Assembly: GCA_020445665.1 (NCBI GenBank)
Contig: JAGRGD010000037.1
Span: 19,335-83,334, forward strand
Source: Rhodocyclaceae bacterium
Lineage (GTDB): Bacteria; Pseudomonadota; Gammaproteobacteria; Burkholderiales; Rhodocyclaceae
Reading direction: 5' to 3'
DNA: 64,000 nucleotides
Below are positions 25,922 through 34,221 of this stretch, piece by piece (the first letter of the stretch is position 1; each line of letters starts with the position of its first letter). The notes below the pieces were generated by a model, which worked only from the letters and a program-made list of their open reading frames with translations, searched no databases and was not told the origin of the DNA. Made by a program: the position numbers and the translations under genes.

Positions 25922-26590
25922 GTGACGACGGCCGGTCCCGGCAAGACCCCGGTCTCGCTCCGCCTGACCGAGATCTTCCTGTCCCTTCAGGGCGAGTCGA
26001 CACGGGTCGGCCTGCCGACCGTGTTCGTCCGACTGACCGGCTGCCCGCTGCGTTGCCGCTGGTGCGACACCGCCTACGCCTTCGAGGGCGGCGAGACCGT
26101 GGCCCTCGAGACGGTGCTGGCGCGCGTGGCGGCATTCGAGGTGCCCACCGTCTGCGTGACCGGTGGCGAACCCCTCGCGCAATCGGCCTGCCTGCCCCTG
26201 CTGACGGCCCTGTGCGATGCCGGCCACTCGGTCTCGCTCGAGACCAGCGGCGCCATCGACATCTCGGCGGTCGATCCCCGGGTCTCCCGCATCATGGACC
26301 TCAAGGCACCGGGATCGGGCGAGGTTGCCGCCAATCGCCTTGACAACCTGCGCCTGCTCGGTCCAGGCGATGAACTGAAGATCGTGCTGGCGGACGAGAC
26401 GGATTACATCTGGGCCCGGACACGCATCGACGCCGACGATCTGGCCGGGCGCTGCACGGTGTTGCTGTCGCCTGTGGCCGGCGAACTGTCGCCGGACGAC
26501 CTCGCCGACTGGATCATCCGCGACCGCCTGCCGGTGCGGATGCAACTGCAGCTGCACAAGCTGATCTGGGGCAACCAGCCCGGGCGCTGA
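25922..26590 (+). CDS. queE: 7-carboxy-7-deazaguanine synthase QueE
   Basis: A 222-residue radical-SAM enzyme that contracts 6-carboxy-tetrahydropterin to 7-carboxy-7-deazaguanine on the way to queuosine. The iron-sulfur ligands lie in CPLRCRWCDT (CxxxCxxC, about residues 41-48), preceded by FLSLQGESTRVGLPTVFVR (core QGESTRVGLP). VTGGEPLAQ and SLETSGA complete the SAM-binding region. The start is a GTG two bases after the cpoB stop. It precedes queC by 32 bases. Confidence 0.95.
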   Translation: MTTAGPGKTPVSLRLTEIFLSLQGESTRVGLPTVFVRLTGCPLRCRWCDTAYAFEGGETVALETVLARVAAFEVPTVCVTGGEPLAQSACLPLLTALCDAGHSVSLETSGAIDISAVDPRVSRIMDLKAPGSGEVAANRLDNLRLLGPGDELKIVLADETDYIWARTRIDADDLAGRCTVLLSPVAGELSPDDLADWIIRDRLPVRMQLQLHKLIWGNQPGR

Positions 26591-26622
26591 CGGCGGCGCA
26601 CCGATAACCGCAAGGAACCACC

Positions 26623-27336
26623 GTGGAGCCGACTTCCCTGAGCCATTCCCCCCGCCGCGCCGTGGTGCTGCTGTCCGGCGGCCTCGATTCCACCACCTGC
26701 CTGGCGATCGCGCGAGAGCAGGGCTTCGAGTGCTATGCCCTCTCGGTGGAGTACGGCCAGCGCCATGCTGCCGAGCTGACCGCGTCGCGCCGTGTCGCGC
26801 AGGCGTTCTCGGTGCGGGAGCACCGCTTCGCCCGGGTGGACCTGGGCCAGTTCGGCGGCTCGGCACTGACCGACAGCGGCATTGCGGTGCCCATGGAGGG
26901 CCCCCAGCCCGGCGTGATTCCGGTGACCTACGTGCCGGCCCGCAACACGGTCATGCTGTCCCTCGCCCTGGGCTGGGCCGAGGTGCTCGGCGCCTGCGAC
27001 ATCTTCATCGGCGTCAACGCGATCGACTACTCCGGCTATCCGGACTGCCGGCCCGAGTACATCGCCGCCTTCGAGACGATGGCGAACCTCGGCACCAAGG
27101 CCGGCATCGAGGGCGCCCGGCTGCGCATTCATACGCCGCTGATCCGGCTGACGAAGGCCGAGATCATCGCCCGCGGACTCGAACTCGGCGTCGACTACGG
27201 GCTGACCGTGTCCTGCTATCAGGCGGATGGCTCCGGTCGCGCCTGCGGCGCCTGCGACGCGTGCCGGCTGCGTCACGCAGGCTTCGAGGCTGCCGGCCTG
27301 CCGGATCCGACGCCCTACGCGCACCCACCCGTGTAA
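26623..27336 (+). CDS. queC: 7-cyano-7-deazaguanine synthase QueC
   Basis: A 237-residue ATP-dependent amidoligase that makes preQ0 from the QueE product using ammonia. The PP-loop [11 protein letters not shown] lies at about residues 18-28, and the zinc-binding Cys cluster is [20 protein letters not shown] (core [10 protein letters not shown]). [17 protein letters not shown] is a family signature. The start is GTG with AAGGAACCACC ahead. A tRNA-Lys with its own promoter follows. Confidence 0.96.
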   Translation: MEPTSLSHSPRRAVVLLSGGLDSTTCLAIAREQGFECYALSVEYGQRHAAELTASRRVAQAFSVREHRFARVDLGQFGGSALTDSGIAVPMEGPQPGVIPVTYVPARNTVMLSLALGWAEVLGACDIFIGVNAIDYSGYPDCRPEYIAAFETMANLGTKAGIEGARLRIHTPLIRLTKAEIIARGLELGVDYGLTVSCYQADGSGRACGACDACRLRHAGFEAAGLPDPTPYAHPPV

Positions 27337-27350
27337 TTGTCGATACGACG

Positions 27351-27379
27351 TTGACCGACCGCTCGTCGGTGCCTATAAT
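27351..27379 (+). promoter_or_regulatory. Near-consensus sigma70 promoter for tRNA-Lys
   Basis: TTGACC at 27351-27356 and TATAAT at 27374-27379 are 17 bases apart. Transcription should start near 27386, nine bases before the mature tRNA. A GC-rich discriminator (CGCGGC) follows the -10, as is usual for stringently controlled stable-RNA promoters. Confidence 0.8.
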
Positions 27380-27394
27380 TCGCGGCTCTTTACC

Positions 27395-27470
27395 GGGTCG
27401 TTAGCTCAGCTGGTAGAGCAGCGGACTTTTAATCCGTTGGTCGTAGGTTCGAATCCTACACGACCCACCA
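27395..27470 (+). tRNA. tRNA-Lys (anticodon TTT)
   Basis: A 76-base tRNA with all elements: acceptor GGGTCGT pairing with ACGACCC, D-arm GCTCAGCTGGTAGAGC, anticodon loop CTTTTAA with anticodon TTT, T-arm GTAGGTTCGAATCCTAC and encoded ACCA end. It closely resembles E. coli tRNA-Lys. It has its own promoter upstream and a strong terminator 14 bases downstream. Confidence 0.98.
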
Positions 27471-27483
27471 GGCTTCACGCCGA

Positions 27484-27515
27484 GGGCCGACTCATCGAGT
27501 CGGCCCTTTGCTTTT
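27484..27515 (+). terminator. Rho-independent terminator after tRNA-Lys
   Basis: GGGCCGACTC (27484-27493) and GAGTCGGCCC (27497-27506) form a perfect 10-bp stem with a three-base loop, followed by TTTGCTTTT. Confidence 0.85.
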
Positions 27516-27693
27516 GTGCCCGCCCTCCCCGCCTCGGCTTCCCGCAATCCGCGACATACGCCACACCTTCAGCCCGCTTCCGGGCACGCCCCCTGCGCGA
27601 GCGCGACATAGCGCACAGCGCCCCGCCGGACTAGTTCTTAAGTTATAGGCTCCATCCACGACCCGGGGATCACGAGTCCCAGGAGCCAGACCG

Positions 27694-27969
27694 ATGACGA
27701 CGCCAGAAGCGACCGATACCCGAGCGCTCTATGCGCGCTTCCCCCACCTGATCCGCATCGAGCTGCTGTGGGGCAGCCTCGAGTGCCGCCAGTTTCTGTC
27801 CGGCCTGCTCACCGACGACCGCGGTGACCACCGCACGGGCTTTCCCGCGGAGCACGCCAAGACGATCTTCGCCCTGCTGATGGAGCACGACGCGGCCTTC
27901 CCGGAGTTCGATGCATCGCAGGCCCAGTCCCCCTGGCACGACGGCTTCCAGCGGAGCGCGATGCGCTGA
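27694..27969 (+). CDS. Small protein of unknown function (91 aa)
   Basis: A 91-residue soluble protein with no signal peptide or membrane helix. It is acidic and rich in aromatic residues (FPHLIRIELLWGS, FPEFDASQAQSPWHDGF). I recognise no family. AGGAG lies about nine bases before the ATG and codon use matches the neighbours, so it is probably real. The DUF2007-like gene begins 15 bases downstream. Between the tRNA terminator and this gene only a weak promoter-like TTAAGT...TATAGG stretch is visible. Confidence 0.65.
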   Translation: MTTPEATDTRALYARFPHLIRIELLWGSLECRQFLSGLLTDDRGDHRTGFPAEHAKTIFALLMEHDAAFPEFDASQAQSPWHDGFQRSAMR

Positions 27970-27984
27970 TATAGTCGGCCCGTC

Positions 27985-28308
27985 ATGGGCTGGAAATTTC
28001 TCACGCGACGCAGCACCCTGATCGAGGCACAGCACTGCGCCAACCTGCTTGAGTCCATCGGGATCCGGGCGCAGGTGCGCAACCGCTTCCTGTCCGGCGC
28101 GCTCGGCGAGATTCCCCAGGTAGAGGCCTGGCCGCAGGTGTGGATTCCCGAGGGCCGGGATACAGCCGAAACCCTTGCGGCACTCGAGGCCGCCGCCCAG
28201 GACCTCAGCGACCGCGCGCCCCACTGGGCCTGCGAGAGCTGCGGAGAGTGGATCGAGCCCCAGTTCGCCGCCTGCTGGCAGTGCGGCGCCCCGCGCCGCG
28301 CCCCCTGA
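27985..28308 (+). CDS. DUF2007-like protein with C-terminal zinc ribbon
   Basis: A 107-residue protein. Residues 1-72 resemble the DUF2007 fold (LIEAQHCANLLESIGIRAQVRNRFL and PQVWIPEGRD), thought to have a signalling or protein-binding role. A zinc-ribbon-like tail has CESCGEWIEPQFAACWQCG, four Cys in two CxxC pairs. It ends convergently six bases before gor. A function cannot be given. Confidence 0.75.
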   Translation: MGWKFLTRRSTLIEAQHCANLLESIGIRAQVRNRFLSGALGEIPQVEAWPQVWIPEGRDTAETLAALEAAAQDLSDRAPHWACESCGEWIEPQFAACWQCGAPRRAP

Positions 28309-28314
28309 CGGCCC

Positions 28315-29670
28315 TCAGTCCCGCGGCGTGCGCAGCAGCACGAACTCCTCAGCCGTGGTCGGGTGCACGGCCAGGGTCCGGTCCAGGTCGGCCTTGCGCG
28401 CGCCCATCGTGATCGCGATCGCCAGGGTCTGCATGATCTCTGCGGCATCCGGGCCAATCATGTGGGCGCCGAGCACGCGGTCGCTGGGGCGATCCACGAC
28501 CACCTTCATGTAGGCCCGCTCCTCACGCCCCGAGATCGTGTTCTTCATGGGCCGGAAGCCCGCCTCGAAGACCTGGCAGTCGTGCCCGGCCGACAGCGCG
28601 TCCTGCTCGCTGAGGCCGATGGTCGCGATCTGCGGCTGTGAAAACACGGCGGTCGCGATCAGCGCGTGGTCCACCGCGACGTCAAGGCCGCCGAACTCGG
28701 TGTCGGCGAAGGCCCGCCCTTCGGCAATCGCGACCGGCGTCAGCGCGGCCCGGTCGGTGACATCGCCCACCGCGTAAATGCCGTCGACCGACGTGCGGGA
28801 GTATCGGTCGACCTCGATCGCACCGCCCTTCGCGCGGGTGCGCACGCCGAGCGCCTCCAGGCCCAGCCCGGCCGTGTTCGGGTGACGGCCGAGGGCCGCG
28901 AGGATCGCGTCGGCGACGATCTCGTTGCCATCGCCGTCAATCGCGGCAAAGCCACTGCCGCGACGTTCGATCCGGACCGGCTCGAAGCCGGGGCGGACAT
29001 CGATGCCACGCGCCGCCATGCCGTCCGCCAGACGGACGCGCAGATCCTCGTCGAAGCCGCGGATCGGGCGCTCGCCCCGGAAGGCCAGCGTGACCCGACT
29101 GCCGAAGCCCCGGAAGATGCCGGCGAACTCGACCGCGATATAGCCGGCGCCCAGGACCAGCAGGTGGCCGGGCTGCGCCGCGAGATCGAGCAACTGGTCG
29201 GAATCGAGGGCCAGTTCAATACCCTCGATGGGCGGCCGACTGACCGCACCACCGCTGGCGATCAGCACTCGGCCAGCCGTCAGCTGCCGCCCCCCCACCT
29301 CGACCGTGTGGGCATCGACAAGGCGCGCCCAGCCTTCGATCAAGGTCACGTTCCCGTCCGCGAGCATGCGCCGATAGATGCCCTCCAGCCGGTCCGTCTC
29401 CGCGTTCTTGGCCGCGACAAGGGTCGCCAGATCGAAGCGTGGCTCACCGAACTGCCAGCCATAGGCGGGCGCATCCTCGAGCGCCTCGCCGAACTGGGAC
29501 GCATACATCAGGATCTTCTTCGGTACACAGCCACGGATTACGCAGGTGCCGCCAACCCGGCTGCCTTCACAGATCGCGACACGAGCGCCATGGAGGGCGG
29601 CGCGACGGCTGGCGGCCACCCCGCCGCTGCCGGCGCCGATGGTGATCAGGTCGTAATCGAACTCGGACAT
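28315..29670 (-). CDS. gor: Glutathione-disulfide reductase
   Basis: A 451-residue flavoprotein that reduces glutathione disulfide with NADPH. FAD motif GAGSGGVAASRRAA lies near residue 12, the redox disulfide in GGTCVIRGCVPKK near 41-53, the NAD(P) motif GAGYIAVEFAGIFRGFG near 170, FAD-binding YAVGDVTDRAALTPVAI near 295, and the catalytic His in VHPTTAEEFVLLR near the C-terminus. GTCVIRGCVPKK rather than GTCLNVGCIPSK points to glutathione reductase and away from lipoamide dehydrogenase. It diverges from the cytochrome c4 gene across 201 bases. Confidence 0.94.
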   Translation of the reverse strand: MSEFDYDLITIGAGSGGVAASRRAALHGARVAICEGSRVGGTCVIRGCVPKKILMYASQFGEALEDAPAYGWQFGEPRFDLATLVAAKNAETDRLEGIYRRMLADGNVTLIEGWARLVDAHTVEVGGRQLTAGRVLIASGGAVSRPPIEGIELALDSDQLLDLAAQPGHLLVLGAGYIAVEFAGIFRGFGSRVTLAFRGERPIRGFDEDLRVRLADGMAARGIDVRPGFEPVRIERRGSGFAAIDGDGNEIVADAILAALGRHPNTAGLGLEALGVRTRAKGGAIEVDRYSRTSVDGIYAVGDVTDRAALTPVAIAEGRAFADTEFGGLDVAVDHALIATAVFSQPQIATIGLSEQDALSAGHDCQVFEAGFRPMKNTISGREERAYMKVVVDRPSDRVLGAHMIGPDAAEIMQTLAIAITMGARKADLDRTLAVHPTTAEEFVLLRTPRD

Positions 29671-29871
29671 CCGTCTGTGCCTCGGGACAATGGGGATGCG
29701 TCACGCTACCACAGCCCGACCAGGCTACCGCCACCGCCAATCGGGGGGCCACGGGGCGAGAGGGTGCCCAAGCGCGAGACGAGCGGCTAGACTAGCTTAA
29801 GGAAGCGGCCAGGCGAAGGAGGCCCCGGCGATGTACCGGGCGCCCGCGGCAGGCCACGGAGGAGAGACACC

Positions 29872-30468
29872 ATGCGCCATGCAGCCTTCATTGCGTTGAC
29901 AAGTCTGGCCTTGCTGGCGGATCTGGCCAGTGCGTCGGAGCGCCCGGCACGGGAGATCGTCGAGGCGCGCTGCCAGAACTGCCACGGCATGACGGGCCAG
30001 AGCAGCAGCCCCAACTACCCCAAGCTGGCCGGACAGAACGCCCAGTATCTACAGCGCCAGTTGTTCAACTTCAAGTCGGGCCGGCGCGAGAACGGCGAAA
30101 TGAAAGCTCAGGTCGCCGACCTGAGCGGCGCCGAGATCGAAGCGCTGGCCGAGTACTTCAGCAGCAAGGACGTGATCGCCGATGTCGCGTTCGACCCGGC
30201 CCTGGCCGAGATCGGCAAGCAGCTCTACGAGAACGGCAACGCCCAGAGCGGCGTGACCGCCTGCAGCACCTGTCATGGCCCACGAGCACGTGGTGCCCTG
30301 TTCCTGCCGCGCCTGGCCGGACAGCACGCCAGCTATATCGAACGCCAGGTGCAGGCCTTCATCGACCACACGCGCGAAGCGCCGGACATGGTCATGCATT
30401 CGGTGGTGACCGGCCTGACCGAGGCCGAGATCATCGCGGTGGCCCAGTACCTCAGCGGGCTGGAGTGA
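29872..30468 (+). CDS. Diheme cytochrome c4-type protein
   Basis: A 198-residue periplasmic electron carrier. A signal peptide of about 20 residues (ending ASAS) is followed by two similar cytochrome c domains. Heme sites are CQNCH (about 34-38) and CSTCH (about 130-134), with distal Met candidates in ENGEMKAQ and VMHSVV. PKLAGQNAQYLQRQLFNFKSG and PRLAGQHASYIERQVQAF (cores KLAGQNAQYLQRQL and RLAGQHASYIERQV) reveal the domain duplication of c4 cytochromes. It probably passes electrons from the bc1 complex to terminal oxidases or reductases. AGGAGAGA precedes the ATG. Confidence 0.92.
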   Translation: MRHAAFIALTSLALLADLASASERPAREIVEARCQNCHGMTGQSSSPNYPKLAGQNAQYLQRQLFNFKSGRRENGEMKAQVADLSGAEIEALAEYFSSKDVIADVAFDPALAEIGKQLYENGNAQSGVTACSTCHGPRARGALFLPRLAGQHASYIERQVQAFIDHTREAPDMVMHSVVTGLTEAEIIAVAQYLSGLE

Positions 30469-30472
30469 CTGC

Positions 30473-30493
30473 GCGGCCCGCGCGGCGGGCCGC
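30473..30493. terminator. Strong hairpin between convergent genes
   Basis: GCGGCCCG (30473-30480) and CGGGCCGC (30486-30493) form a perfect 8-bp GC stem with a five-base loop between the stop codons of the cytochrome c4 and CBS genes. No T run follows on either strand, so termination is only inferred. Confidence 0.35.
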
Positions 30494-30503
30494 CTGCCAG
30501 CGC

Positions 30504-30938
30504 TCAGAGGATCTCGGCGAGCCCTTCACGCAGCAGCAGATCCTGCTCGAAGTCGAGCACATCGAGGCCAAGCGCGTCGCGGGCCGAAACAAGGCCCAGC
30601 GGCGCACCGTCCGGGCCGACCACCGGCACGTGGCGGAAGCCCCCCTCGAACATCAGGTGGAGGGCGTGACCGAAGGGCTTGTCCAGGGTGATCGTGACCG
30701 GGTCGGCGGTCATGATCTCGCCGATCGGCGTGGTGGCGGGGTCGGCGCCCGCGGCGACCACCTGGAAGACGATGTCGCGCTCCGTGCAGATGCCGATCAG
30801 GCGGCCGGCCTCGACGATCAGGACGGCCCCCTCGTGTTGCTCCTTCAGCATCCGCGCGGCCTCCTTCACCGGCAGATCACGGGGCGCCATGACGAAAGGC
30901 TTGTGTTCGATGACGTTCTTGACGGGACGGTCAGGCAT
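30504..30938 (-). CDS. CBS-domain pair protein
   Basis: A 144-residue soluble protein made almost wholly of two CBS domains (about 8-65 and 75-135). The repeated motifs are GAVLIVEAGRLIGICTERDIVFQVVAAG (core GRLIGICTERDIVF) and RHVPVVGPDGAPLGLVSARDALG (core APLGLVSARDAL). CBS pairs bind adenine nucleotides and usually act as energy sensors; the partner is unknown. It diverges from cobT. Confidence 0.88.
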   Translation of the reverse strand: MPDRPVKNVIEHKPFVMAPRDLPVKEAARMLKEQHEGAVLIVEAGRLIGICTERDIVFQVVAAGADPATTPIGEIMTADPVTITLDKPFGHALHLMFEGGFRHVPVVGPDGAPLGLVSARDALGLDVLDFEQDLLLREGLAEIL

Positions 30939-31081
30939 GAGATGTCTCCTCTCTCAGGTTGTGCGGCATTCGCCACACGAATGCAGCCGCGATCCCTCTT
31001 TCGGGGCGCGGACGGTCGAGCCTCACGATTGGCAAGGCGGGTGCTAACATGCGCCGCCGCTACGACTCAGGACAGATCCGG

Positions 31082-32116
31082 ATGCAGCTTTCCATCGACG
31101 CGCTCGACAGCGCGCTCGCCGAGACGGTGAAGCAAAAAATCCACCAAAAGACCAAGCCGCCAGGCAGCCTTGGCCGGCTCGAAGCCCTGGCCCTTCAGGT
31201 GGCGCTCGTCCAGAACACCGAGGCTCCCTCCCTCAACAACCCGCAAGCTGTTGTATTTGCTGGCGATCACGGCGCGGCGCGGGCCGGCGTTTCGGCCTAC
31301 CCGCAGGATGTGACGTGGCAGATGGTGACGAACTTTCTGACGGGCGGCGCCGCCATCAATGTCTTCGCCCGCCAGGCCGGTCTGGGCCTGACCGTGGTGG
31401 ACGCCGGCGTGGCGCACGACTTCGGTGCAACGCCCGGCCTGCTCGGCGCCAAGGTGGCGCATGGCACGCGCGACTACCTGACCGAGCCGGCGATGACCGC
31501 TGCCCAGCGCGACACCGCCATCGACCGCGGCCGCCGCCTCGCCCATGACCTCGCCGACGATCGCTGTCAGGCGCTCGTTCTCGGCGAGATGGGCATCGGC
31601 AACACCGCCTCGGCCTCGCTGCTGACCCACTGCCTCACCGGTCTGCCCCTCGACGCGGTCACGGGCCGCGGCACCGGCCTCGACGACGCCGGTCTGGCCC
31701 GCAAGCGGGACCTGCTCGCGCGGGCACTGTCGCGCGGAGGCCGACCGCAAGCCCCTCTCGATGCGCTGGCCGAGTACGGCGGCTTCGAGATCGCGATGAT
31801 GGCCGGCGCGATGCTCGGCGCTGCCGAGCGCCGGATGCTGATTCTGGTGGACGGCTTCATCGTCACCGCCGCACTGCTGGTGGCCCACGCCCTGGCGCCG
31901 GCCGTGCTGCCCTATTGCGTGTTCTGCCATGCATCGGCGGAGGGCGGCCACCGCCTCCAGCTCGATCACCTGGGCGTGGCGCCGCTGCTCCAGCTCGACC
32001 TGCGCCTCGGCGAAGGGACCGGCGCGGCGCTGGCCTTCCCGCTGCTGCGCGCGGCCGTGGGCTTCCTCAACGAGATGGCGAGCTTCGCCTCGGCCGGCGT
32101 CAGCGACCGGATCTGA
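31082..32116 (+). CDS. cobT: Nicotinate-nucleotide:dimethylbenzimidazole phosphoribosyltransferase
   Basis: A 344-residue enzyme that makes alpha-ribazole phosphate, the lower-ligand precursor of cobalamin. [15 protein letters not shown] near the N-terminus, [40 protein letters not shown] and the C-terminal [21 protein letters not shown] (core [14 protein letters not shown], with the catalytic Glu) are family hallmarks. The ATG at 31082 has CAGGACAG upstream; a start at 31049 would add eleven residues. cobS follows after five bases. Confidence 0.95.
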   Translation: MQLSIDALDSALAETVKQKIHQKTKPPGSLGRLEALALQVALVQNTEAPSLNNPQAVVFAGDHGAARAGVSAYPQDVTWQMVTNFLTGGAAINVFARQAGLGLTVVDAGVAHDFGATPGLLGAKVAHGTRDYLTEPAMTAAQRDTAIDRGRRLAHDLADDRCQALVLGEMGIGNTASASLLTHCLTGLPLDAVTGRGTGLDDAGLARKRDLLARALSRGGRPQAPLDALAEYGGFEIAMMAGAMLGAAERRMLILVDGFIVTAALLVAHALAPAVLPYCVFCHASAEGGHRLQLDHLGVAPLLQLDLRLGEGTGAALAFPLLRAAVGFLNEMASFASAGVSDRI

Positions 32117-32121
32117 CGCCG

Positions 32122-32892
32122 GTGCGCCACCAGCTCGAGCTGTTCCTGACCGCGCTGGCCTTCTTCACCCGCCTGCCGGTGCCTGCCTGGCTGCCGTGGT
32201 CGCCGGAGCGGCTCAACCATGCCGCGCGCTACTTCCCCTGGGTGGGCTGGATCGTGGGCGGCGCCTGCGCCGGCCTGTTGTGGCTGCTTCTTCTGGCCCT
32301 GCCGCCGAGCGTCGCGGTGGTGCTGTCGATGGCCGCCGGCCTGCGCCTGACCGGCGCCTTCCACGAGGACGGCTTCGCCGACGCTTGCGACGGCCTCGGT
32401 GGGGGCTGGGATCGCAGCCAGGTGCTGACCATCATGAAGGACTCGCGGATCGGCAGCTACGGCGCGGCCGGGCTGATCCTGATGCTGCTCGCCAAGGCCG
32501 CCGCGCTGACCGAGCTGGCGACCCTGTCACCGGCATACGCTGTGTTGGCGCTGTGCGTCGCCCATCCCCTCTCGCGGCTGGCGTCCACCAGCCTGATCCA
32601 CCGCCTCACGTACGTCCGCGACGACCTCGACGCCAAGGCCAAGCCCCTGGCGCGATCGCTGAGCGGGCGCGAGCTGCTGATCGCAAGCGCCGGAGGCGGC
32701 CTGCCGCTGCTGCTCGTGCCGCCGGTGGCGGCGGGCCTGGCCCTGCTGCTGGTGGCCATCGTCACGGCCTGGTTCGCCCGCCTGCTCGTGCGTCGCCTCG
32801 GCGGTTATACCGGCGACTGCCTCGGCGCCACCCAGCAACTGACCGAACTGGCCTGCTACGTCGCGCTGCTTGCCGCATGGACCTCTTCCTGA
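32122..32892 (+). CDS. cobS: Adenosylcobinamide-GDP ribazoletransferase (cobalamin synthase)
   Basis: A 256-residue membrane enzyme that joins adenosylcobinamide-GDP and alpha-ribazole (phosphate). FFTRLPVP near the N-terminus, [19 protein letters not shown] with the metal-binding acidic residues (core [15 protein letters not shown]), [11 protein letters not shown] and [17 protein letters not shown] are typical, with six or more membrane helices. The start is GTG at 32122. It overlaps cobC by 16 bases. Confidence 0.94.
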   Translation: MRHQLELFLTALAFFTRLPVPAWLPWSPERLNHAARYFPWVGWIVGGACAGLLWLLLLALPPSVAVVLSMAAGLRLTGAFHEDGFADACDGLGGGWDRSQVLTIMKDSRIGSYGAAGLILMLLAKAAALTELATLSPAYAVLALCVAHPLSRLASTSLIHRLTYVRDDLDAKAKPLARSLSGRELLIASAGGGLPLLLVPPVAAGLALLLVAIVTAWFARLLVRRLGGYTGDCLGATQQLTELACYVALLAAWTSS

Positions 32893-33440
32893 TCCGCCAC
32901 CCCCGCCCCGACGTCGCGCCGGGCACCTGCTACGGCGTGAGCGATGTCGGCCTGGCCGAACCGGTCGGGCCGGTGGCCGCGCGCCTGCGCCCGCTGCTAC
33001 CCTCCGGCACGGTGGTCTACAGCAGCCCGCTGGGCCGTGCCCTGCGACTGGCCGAAGCGCTCGGCGCGCCCCGGCTGGACCCGAGATTGCGAGAGATCGA
33101 TTTCGGCAGCTGGGAGCTGCAGCCCTTCGATGACCTGCGCGGGGCGCTCGACGCCTGGGCCGCCGACCCGCTGGGATTTCGCGCGCCCGGCGGCGAGTCG
33201 GCGCGGGAGATGGCGCTGCGGGTCGATGCCGCGCTGGACGATATCCTTGCCGCCCACCCGGACGGGGCTGTCGCCGTCGTGGCCCACGGCGGCCCGCTGC
33301 GGGCGATCGCCGGGCGACTGCTCGGCCTGCCCCAGGAACGCTGGCTGGGCCTCGACTTCGCGTTCGGCGCCATGACCCATCTGCACGTCGCATCCTGGGG
33401 CACGGTGCTGAAGGCCTTCAACCGCGCGGCCGTCTCCTGA
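32877..33440 (+). CDS. cobC: Alpha-ribazole phosphatase family protein (histidine phosphatase)
   Basis: A 187-residue histidine-phosphatase-superfamily enzyme, likely removing phosphate from alpha-ribazole-5'-phosphate or adenosylcobalamin-5'-phosphate. The N-terminal LIRHPRP holds the phosphoacceptor His (the canonical RHG reads RHP here), [15 protein letters not shown] follows, [11 protein letters not shown] carries the acid region and [13 protein letters not shown] the second His. Assignment to CobC rests on the cobT-cobS context. Its ATG lies inside cobS. Confidence 0.87.
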   Translation: MDLFLIRHPRPDVAPGTCYGVSDVGLAEPVGPVAARLRPLLPSGTVVYSSPLGRALRLAEALGAPRLDPRLREIDFGSWELQPFDDLRGALDAWAADPLGFRAPGGESAREMALRVDAALDDILAAHPDGAVAVVAHGGPLRAIAGRLLGLPQERWLGLDFAFGAMTHLHVASWGTVLKAFNRAAVS

Positions 33441-33558
33441 CCGCAACACCCCCGCCCCGCAATCGCGCCGATTCGCGCCGCATGCACGGCCTGCGGCGCT
33501 AAGCTCCTGTATACTCCGGGGTTTCGGGCGGGATGGACCTGCCAATCCATCGCTCTCC

Positions 33559-34221
33559 GTGCCCAAGAACCTCGACACCCCGACACGCCGCATCCTCGCC
33601 TGGCTCGACATGCACCTGGTCGACCATGGCTGCGTGCGCGCGGTGTACAACAACTTCTACCCGCTGGGCGGCGACATGTACCGCTCCAGCCAGCCCAGCC
33701 CCCGGCAGATTCGCACGTACCAGCGCCGGTTCGGCCTCAAGAGCATCGTCAACCTGCGCGGCCGCCACGACTACGGCTCCTTCCTCTACGAGGAGGAGGT
33801 GTGCGCCGAACGGGGCATCGCGCTCCACAACGTCAAGCTCTATTCCCGCACCCCGCCCTCGGTCGAGGAAGTCCACGCCATGGACGACCTCTTCCGCCAG
33901 CTCGAGTACCCGGCCCTGATGCACTGCAAGTCGGGCGCCGACCGGGCCGGGCTGGGCGCCGCGCTGTACCGCATCCTCCACCTCGACCACCCTGTCGCAG
34001 AGGCCATGAAGGAGCTGGACTGGCGCTATGGCCACTTCAAGCAGGCCAAGACCGGCGTACTGGATTTCTTCTTCACCCAGTACCTGGTAGACAATGCCCG
34101 CACGCCGATCGGCTTCCTCGAATGGGTGGACACGGTGTATGACGAGAAGGCATTGAAGTCGCAGTTTCACGAAGAGGGCTGGGCCAGCCTGGTGGTGGAC
34201 AAGGTGCTGCATCGCGAATGA
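33559..34221 (+). CDS. Protein-tyrosine/dual-specificity phosphatase-like protein
   Basis: A 220-residue cytoplasmic protein with the Cys-phosphatase P-loop HCKSGADRAG: Cys123 and Arg129 fit CX5R. YRSSQPSPRQIRTYQRRFGLKSIVNLRG (core YRSSQPSPRQI and SIVNLRG) matches bacterial phosphatases of the DSP/DUF442 type. It is the first gene of an eleven-gene polysaccharide chain and its stop overlaps the msbA start (ATGA), suggesting a role in controlling capsule or LPS synthesis, although the substrate is unknown. GTG start at 33559. The 118-base gap before it contains a TATACT -10-like element and GATGGA/TCCATC arms near 33532. Confidence 0.82.
   Translation: MPKNLDTPTRRILAWLDMHLVDHGCVRAVYNNFYPLGGDMYRSSQPSPRQIRTYQRRFGLKSIVNLRGRHDYGSFLYEEEVCAERGIALHNVKLYSRTPPSVEEVHAMDDLFRQLEYPALMHCKSGADRAGLGAALYRILHLDHPVAEAMKELDWRYGHFKQAKTGVLDFFFTQYLVDNARTPIGFLEWVDTVYDEKALKSQFHEEGWASLVVDKVLHRE

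Noticed and set aside
27471-27693. Integration site or mobile element next to tRNA-Lys
   Set aside because: No integrase, no direct repeat of the tRNA 3' end and no change in base composition were seen downstream.
30939-31081. A second cobalamin riboswitch before cobT
   Set aside because: The 143-base gap lacks the GCCCCCGCAAC core and B12 box.
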